A stretch of 64,000 nucleotides of DNA from assembly GCF_000718165.1 (NCBI RefSeq), contig NZ_JOEY01000033.1, positions 62,001-126,000 of the forward strand, in the 5' to 3' direction. The DNA is from Streptomyces fulvoviolaceus (lineage in GTDB: Bacteria; Actinomycetota; Actinomycetes; Streptomycetales; Streptomycetaceae). Shown here piece by piece: positions 60,239 to 64,000 of this stretch (within the stretch, counting starts at the first letter, position 1; each line of letters opens with the position of its first letter). Made by a program: the position numbers and the translations under genes. A model generated the notes under the pieces. That model was not told where the DNA came from. It searched no databases and saw only the letters and a list, made by a program, of their open reading frames with translations.

Positions 60239-62155
60239 CTACCGCTCGTACAACCCCTCGATCTCGTGCCCGAAGTCCTTCATCACCGACTCCCGCCGCA
60301 GCTTCATCGACGGCGTCAGATGGCCCGCCGCCTCGGAGAAGTCGACCGGGAGGATCGTGAAGCGGCGGATGGACTCCGGGCGGGAGACGAGTTTGTTCGC
60401 ATCGTCCACCGCGCGCTGCAGGATCGCCCTCAACTCCTCGTCCTTGACGAGGAGTTCGGCGGGGACGGGGTGTCGGCCGTTCATCTGGCGCCAGTGGTTG
60501 ACGCCGTCCATGTCGAGGGTGATCAGTGCCGAGATGTAGGGGCGGCGGTCGCCCAGGACCATGCACTGGGAGATCAGGGGGTGCGAGCGGAGCCAGTTCT
60601 CGAGGGGAGCCGGGGCGACGTTCTTGCCGCCCGCCGTGATCAGGATCTCCTTCTTCCTGCCCGTGATCGTCAGGTAGCCCTCGTCGTCCAGGCGGCCGAT
60701 GTCGCCCGTCGCGAACCAGCCGTCGGTCGACGCCGGGGCCACGCCCTCGCCGAACGGGTCCCAGTAGCCGCGGAACACCTGGCCGCCGCTCAGCAGGATC
60801 TCGCCGTCCGCCGCGATACGGACCTTCGTGCCCGGCAGCGGCCAACCCACCGTGCCCAGGCGGGGCTTGAGGGGCGGCGTCACCGTGGCCGCGCCCGTCG
60901 ACTCCGTCAGGCCGTAGCCCTCGTAGATCTCCATGCCGGCGCCGGCGTAGAACGCGGCGAGACGGCGGCCCAACGGGGAGCCGCCGCTGATGATGTGGCG
61001 GATTCTGCCGCCCATGGCGTTGCGGATACGGCGGTAGACCAGGGGGTCATAGAAGGTACGGGCCGTCTTCAGGGCGGTGTTCGGGCCGGAACCGGTGCCC
61101 GCGTGGCGGGACTCCATCGCCTCGCCGTAGCGGACGGCGACGTTCGCCGCGCGGTCGAAGGCCGAGACCCGGCCGCCGGCCTCCGCCTTGGCCCGCGCGC
61201 TGTTGTAGACCTTCTCCAGCATGTACGGGATGACCAGGAGGAAGGTCGGCTTGAAGGAGGCCAGGTCCGCCATCAGGTCCTCGGACTGCAGGCTGGGGCA
61301 GTGGCCCAGCCGTACGCGGGCGCGGATGCAGGCGATGGCCACCATGCGGCCGAAGACGTGGGAGATGGGGAGGAAGAGGAGGGTGGCGAGGTCCTCTGTC
61401 GCCGACTTCGTCTTGAAGACGGGGTAGAGGAGTTCGACCGCGTTGTCGATCTCCGCGAGGAAGTTGCCGTGGCTGAGCACACAGCCCTTGGGGCGGCCCG
61501 TGGTGCCCGAGGTGTAGACGACGGTGGCGAGCGTGGCCGGGCCCAACATCCCTCGCCGTACGCCGACTTCCTGGTCGGGGACGTTCTGGCCGAGCTCCGC
61601 CAGCCGGTCCACATGCCCCTTCTCCATGACCCACATGTGGCGCAGGTCGGGCAGGCGGCTGAGCTCCGGGCCCAGCGCGGCGGCCTGGCCCGCCGTCTCC
61701 GTCACCAGGGCCACCGCGCCCGAGTCCTGGAGGATGAACCGGGTCTGGAAGACCGAGGAGGTGGGGTAGACGGGGACCGTCACCAGTCCGGCCGCCCACG
61801 CCCCGAAGTCGAGGAGCGTCCACTCGTACGTCGTACGCGCCATGATCGCGACGCGGTCGCCGGGCACCATGCCCTCCGCGATCAGGCCCTTCGCCACCGC
61901 GAGCACCTGTGCCGCGAACTCCGCGGCCGTCACGTCCACCCAACTGCCGTCGTCCATACGGCGGCTGAGCACCCGGTGTTCCGGTGCCTCGTCCGCGTTG
62001 TCGAAGGGCAGGTCGGCGAGCGAGCCGTGCGTCACCGGCGCGACGATCGGCGGGACCGACACCTCCCGGACCTCTCCGTCCAGCCGCCGGATCTCGGGTT
62101 CCACGAGCACCGGCGCACCGTCGTAGTCATGGCCGGACGCGTACGAGAGGGACAT
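60239..62155 (-). CDS. Long-chain fatty acid-CoA ligase
   Basis: 638-aa AMP-forming ligase. P-loop-like motif VVYTSGTTGRPKGCVLSHGN; A5 motif EGYGLTESTGA; A7 GWFATGDIGRLDDEGYLTITGRKKE; later KLVSRPESIRRF. It activates fatty acids as acyl-AMP then acyl-CoA. ATG 62155 is preceded by CAGGAG. A paralogue with very similar sequence lies directly upstream, so these are a tandem duplicate. It converges with the PNGase A-like gene across 13 bp. Confidence 0.92.
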   Translation of the reverse strand: MSLSYASGHDYDGAPVLVEPEIRRLDGEVREVSVPPIVAPVTHGSLADLPFDNADEAPEHRVLSRRMDDGSWVDVTAAEFAAQVLAVAKGLIAEGMVPGDRVAIMARTTYEWTLLDFGAWAAGLVTVPVYPTSSVFQTRFILQDSGAVALVTETAGQAAALGPELSRLPDLRHMWVMEKGHVDRLAELGQNVPDQEVGVRRGMLGPATLATVVYTSGTTGRPKGCVLSHGNFLAEIDNAVELLYPVFKTKSATEDLATLLFLPISHVFGRMVAIACIRARVRLGHCPSLQSEDLMADLASFKPTFLLVIPYMLEKVYNSARAKAEAGGRVSAFDRAANVAVRYGEAMESRHAGTGSGPNTALKTARTFYDPLVYRRIRNAMGGRIRHIISGGSPLGRRLAAFYAGAGMEIYEGYGLTESTGAATVTPPLKPRLGTVGWPLPGTKVRIAADGEILLSGGQVFRGYWDPFGEGVAPASTDGWFATGDIGRLDDEGYLTITGRKKEILITAGGKNVAPAPLENWLRSHPLISQCMVLGDRRPYISALITLDMDGVNHWRQMNGRHPVPAELLVKDEELRAILQRAVDDANKLVSRPESIRRFTILPVDFSEAAGHLTPSMKLRRESVMKDFGHEIEGLYER

Positions 62156-62198
62156 GGCAGCTCCTGGGACGTGCAGCTGATACCGCTCTGCTGCATGA

Positions 62199-62217
62199 GG
62201 TACGTGTGGGACGTACC
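62199..62217. promoter_or_regulatory. Inverted repeat between the two acyl-CoA ligase genes (first)
   Basis: GGTACG-N7-CGTACC lies 44 bp upstream of the ligase ATG at 62155, on the promoter side. A possible operator for that gene. Confidence 0.35.
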
Positions 62218-62261
62218 AGGACGTTCACCGCCGGTGTGCGGCTAGTGGGTGTTACCGGCGG

Positions 62262-62279
62262 TTAGGATGGCGATCCTAA
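62262..62279. promoter_or_regulatory. 18-bp palindrome between the two acyl-CoA ligase genes (second)
   Basis: TTAGGAT-GGCG-ATCCTAA, a perfect 7+4+7 palindrome, 107 bp before the ligase start and 126 bp after the upstream ligase gene. A regulator of fatty acid degradation is a natural candidate binder. Confidence 0.5.
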
Positions 62280-62404
62280 GGGGCTGACGTGGCAAACCTG
62301 TGCGGGTTCGGGGATGGTCCGGAGCCGGGACTGTGCAACCCTCGACCCCAAAATGAGCTTTTGTCAGCTCGGCGGCCGGTCCTGCGACATCGGCCGATTC
62401 CTCG

Positions 62405-64000
62405 TCACCGACCGGACCGGCGCCCGGCGCCCCGCTTCGTGTGGAAGCCCGGTCCCGCGTACATCTCCTCGATCCACGACGCGAACTCCTCGGCGATCAC
62501 ATCCCGCTTCAGCTTCATCGAGGGAGTCAGGTGGCCGGCCTCCTCCGTGAGGTCCACCGGCAGGACGGCGAAGCGGCGGATCGACTCCGGACGGGACACC
62601 AGCTTGTTGGCCTCGTCCACCGCGCGCTGCAGCACGGCCCTCAAGTCCTCGTCGTCCAGCAGGAGTTCCGCCGGGACCGGGTGCTTGCCGTTCATCCGGC
62701 GCCAGTGGCTGACGCCCTCGATGTCGAGGGTGACGAGGGCCCCGACGTAGGGACGGGCGTCGCCGACGACCATGACCTGGGAGATCAACGGGTGGGCGCG
62801 GAGCCAGTTCTCCAGCGGGGCGGGAGCGACGCTCTTGCCGCCCGCCGTGATCAGCATCTCCTTCTTCCGGCCGGTGATGTGGAGATATCCCTCCTCGTCC
62901 AGGTGCCCGAGGTCGCCGGTGGCGAGCCAGCCGTCGGCGGTCGCGGGGACCAGCCCGCCCGCGTACGGATCCCAGTAGCCGCGCAGGACATGGTCGCCGG
63001 CCAGCAGGATCTCGCCGTCCCCGGCGATACGGACCTTCGTGCCGGGCAGGGGCCAACCCACGGAACCCATCCGGGGTTTGAGCGGGGGCGTGACCGTCGA
63101 CGCTCCGGTCGTCTCCGTCAGGCCGTAGCCCTCGTAGATCTCGATGCCCGCCCCGGCGTAGAACGAGGACAGCCGCCGGCCCAGCGGGGAGCCGCCGCAG
63201 ATCATGTAACGGACCCTGCCGCCCATGGCGTTGCGGATACGGCGGTAGACCAGGGGGTCGTAGAAGGTGCGGGCCGCCTTCAGCGCGGCGCCCGGGCCGG
63301 AACCGGTGCCCGCGTGCCGGGCCTCCGCCGCCTCGCCGTAGCGGCGGGCCACGCCCACCGCGCGGTCGAAGGCCGAGACCCGGCCCCCCGACTCGGCCCG
63401 CGCGCGGGCGACGTTGAACACCTTCTCCAGCATGTACGGGATGGTGATGAGGCAGGTCGGCCGGAAGTTCGCCAGGTCGGGCAGCAGTTCCTCCGACTTC
63501 AGGCTCGGCGCGTGCCCCATCCGTACCCGGGCCCGGATGCAGGCGACCGCCACCATGCGGCCGAAGATGTGCGACATCGGCAGGAAGTGCAGCACCGCGG
63601 CCTCCTCGCTCGTCCGCGACCGGAAGACGGGGTAGAGGAGCTCGATGGCGTTGTCGACCTCCGCGAGGAAGTTGCCGTGCGTGAGCGCGCAGCCCTTGGG
63701 GCGGCCGGTCGTGCCCGAGGTGTAGACGACGGTGGCCAGGGTGTCGGGGCTCAACATCCCGCGCCGTACGGCGACTTCCTGGTCCCCCACATGCGTGCCG
63801 CACTCCGCCAGGCGCTCCACATGGCCCCGCTCGATGACCCACATGTGCCGCAGGTCGGGGAGCTGGTGGAGTTCCGGGCCGAGGGCGGCCGCCTGCGCGG
63901 CGGTCTCCGTGACGAGCGCGGCCGCGCCGGAGTTCTGGAGGATCCAGCGGGCCTGGAAGACGGAGGAGGTGGGGTAGATCGGGACGGTCACCAGGCCGAC
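62405..64000 (-). CDS. Long-chain fatty acid-CoA ligase, second copy (N-terminus outside window)
   Basis: Partial gene running off the right edge; 531 codons plus the stop are visible. It shares the ligase motifs of its neighbour (VVYTSGTTGRPKGCALTHGN, EGYGLTETTGA, GWLATGDLGHLDEEGYLHITGRKKE) and is close to it along the whole overlap, with a different C-terminal tail (AGPGFHTKRGAGRRSGR). The two are therefore a tandem duplication rather than one gene with a domain repeat. Confidence 0.92.
   Translation of the reverse strand, partial: VGLVTVPIYPTSSVFQARWILQNSGAAALVTETAAQAAALGPELHQLPDLRHMWVIERGHVERLAECGTHVGDQEVAVRRGMLSPDTLATVVYTSGTTGRPKGCALTHGNFLAEVDNAIELLYPVFRSRTSEEAAVLHFLPMSHIFGRMVAVACIRARVRMGHAPSLKSEELLPDLANFRPTCLITIPYMLEKVFNVARARAESGGRVSAFDRAVGVARRYGEAAEARHAGTGSGPGAALKAARTFYDPLVYRRIRNAMGGRVRYMICGGSPLGRRLSSFYAGAGIEIYEGYGLTETTGASTVTPPLKPRMGSVGWPLPGTKVRIAGDGEILLAGDHVLRGYWDPYAGGLVPATADGWLATGDLGHLDEEGYLHITGRKKEMLITAGGKSVAPAPLENWLRAHPLISQVMVVGDARPYVGALVTLDIEGVSHWRRMNGKHPVPAELLLDDEDLRAVLQRAVDEANKLVSRPESIRRFAVLPVDLTEEAGHLTPSMKLKRDVIAEEFASWIEEMYAGPGFHTKRGAGRRSGR

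Overview
The window is high-GC actinobacterial chromosome, almost certainly Streptomyces. The signs are: complex I with long actinobacterial tails; the futalosine menaquinone genes mqnA and mqnC with menG; an XRE/DUF397 pair; an AzlCD pair; PASTA and Hanks-type kinases; frequent GTG starts; and a hairpin repeat that is common in Streptomyces between convergent genes. Gene order in the left two thirds looks like core chromosome. The right third, from about 43.2 kb, is mosaic and carries an insertion sequence, pseudogenes, a segmental duplication, a conflict-type effector cassette and a toxin-antitoxin pair.

Layout. (1) 1-11.1 kb: nuoL (partial) to nuoA on the minus strand, tightly overlapped, preceded by a candidate Rex operator. 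(2) 11.1-18.4 kb: NlpC/P60 hydrolase, Tat-exported FAD oxidoreductase, peptide deformylase, geranylgeranyl-reductase-family flavoprotein, GNAT, single-PASTA protein, menG. (3) 18.4-23.9 kb: a three-gene envelope polysaccharide operon (acyltransferase, fused deacetylase/glycosyltransferase, small membrane protein) divergent from a GH18-like lipoprotein. (4) 23.9-30.4 kb: amidohydrolase-like protein and mqnC, then prepilin peptidase, VOC protein, P-loop kinase, MFS transporter, GNAT, unknown protein. (5) 30.4-43.3 kb: nitrate/nitrite-sensor-type histidine kinase, secreted ExeM/NucH-like nuclease, two Hanks kinases, mqnA, cold-shock protein, XRE-cupin regulator divergent from azlCD, methyltransferase. 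(6) 43.3-56 kb: a lone tnpB element next to the 3' remnant of an FAD dehydrogenase; DUF6817-like protein, LysR, PhzF; then a duplicated and decayed block (ATP-binding pseudogene plus hydrolase fragment) on each side of an FG-GAP protein, EACC1 and a caspase-TM-WD40 protein; then XRE/DUF397, SnoaL-like protein, alpha/beta hydrolase, GNAT. (7) 56.6-64 kb: RHH/PIN toxin-antitoxin, LuxR regulator, 48-aa secreted-peptide ORF coupled to a PNGase A-like secreted protein, and two tandem long-chain acyl-CoA ligases (the second runs off the window).

How the genes work together. The left part is respiratory: complex I (nuo) reduces menaquinone, and mqnA, mqnC, menG and possibly the reductase-family flavoprotein make and tailor it. 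The middle part is cell envelope and signalling. The most unusual region is 47.6-53 kb. There a two-gene EACC1/caspase cassette, with the caspase predicted to carry a WD40 propeller outside the membrane, sits between two direct copies of a broken ATP-binding gene that were inactivated by different mutations.
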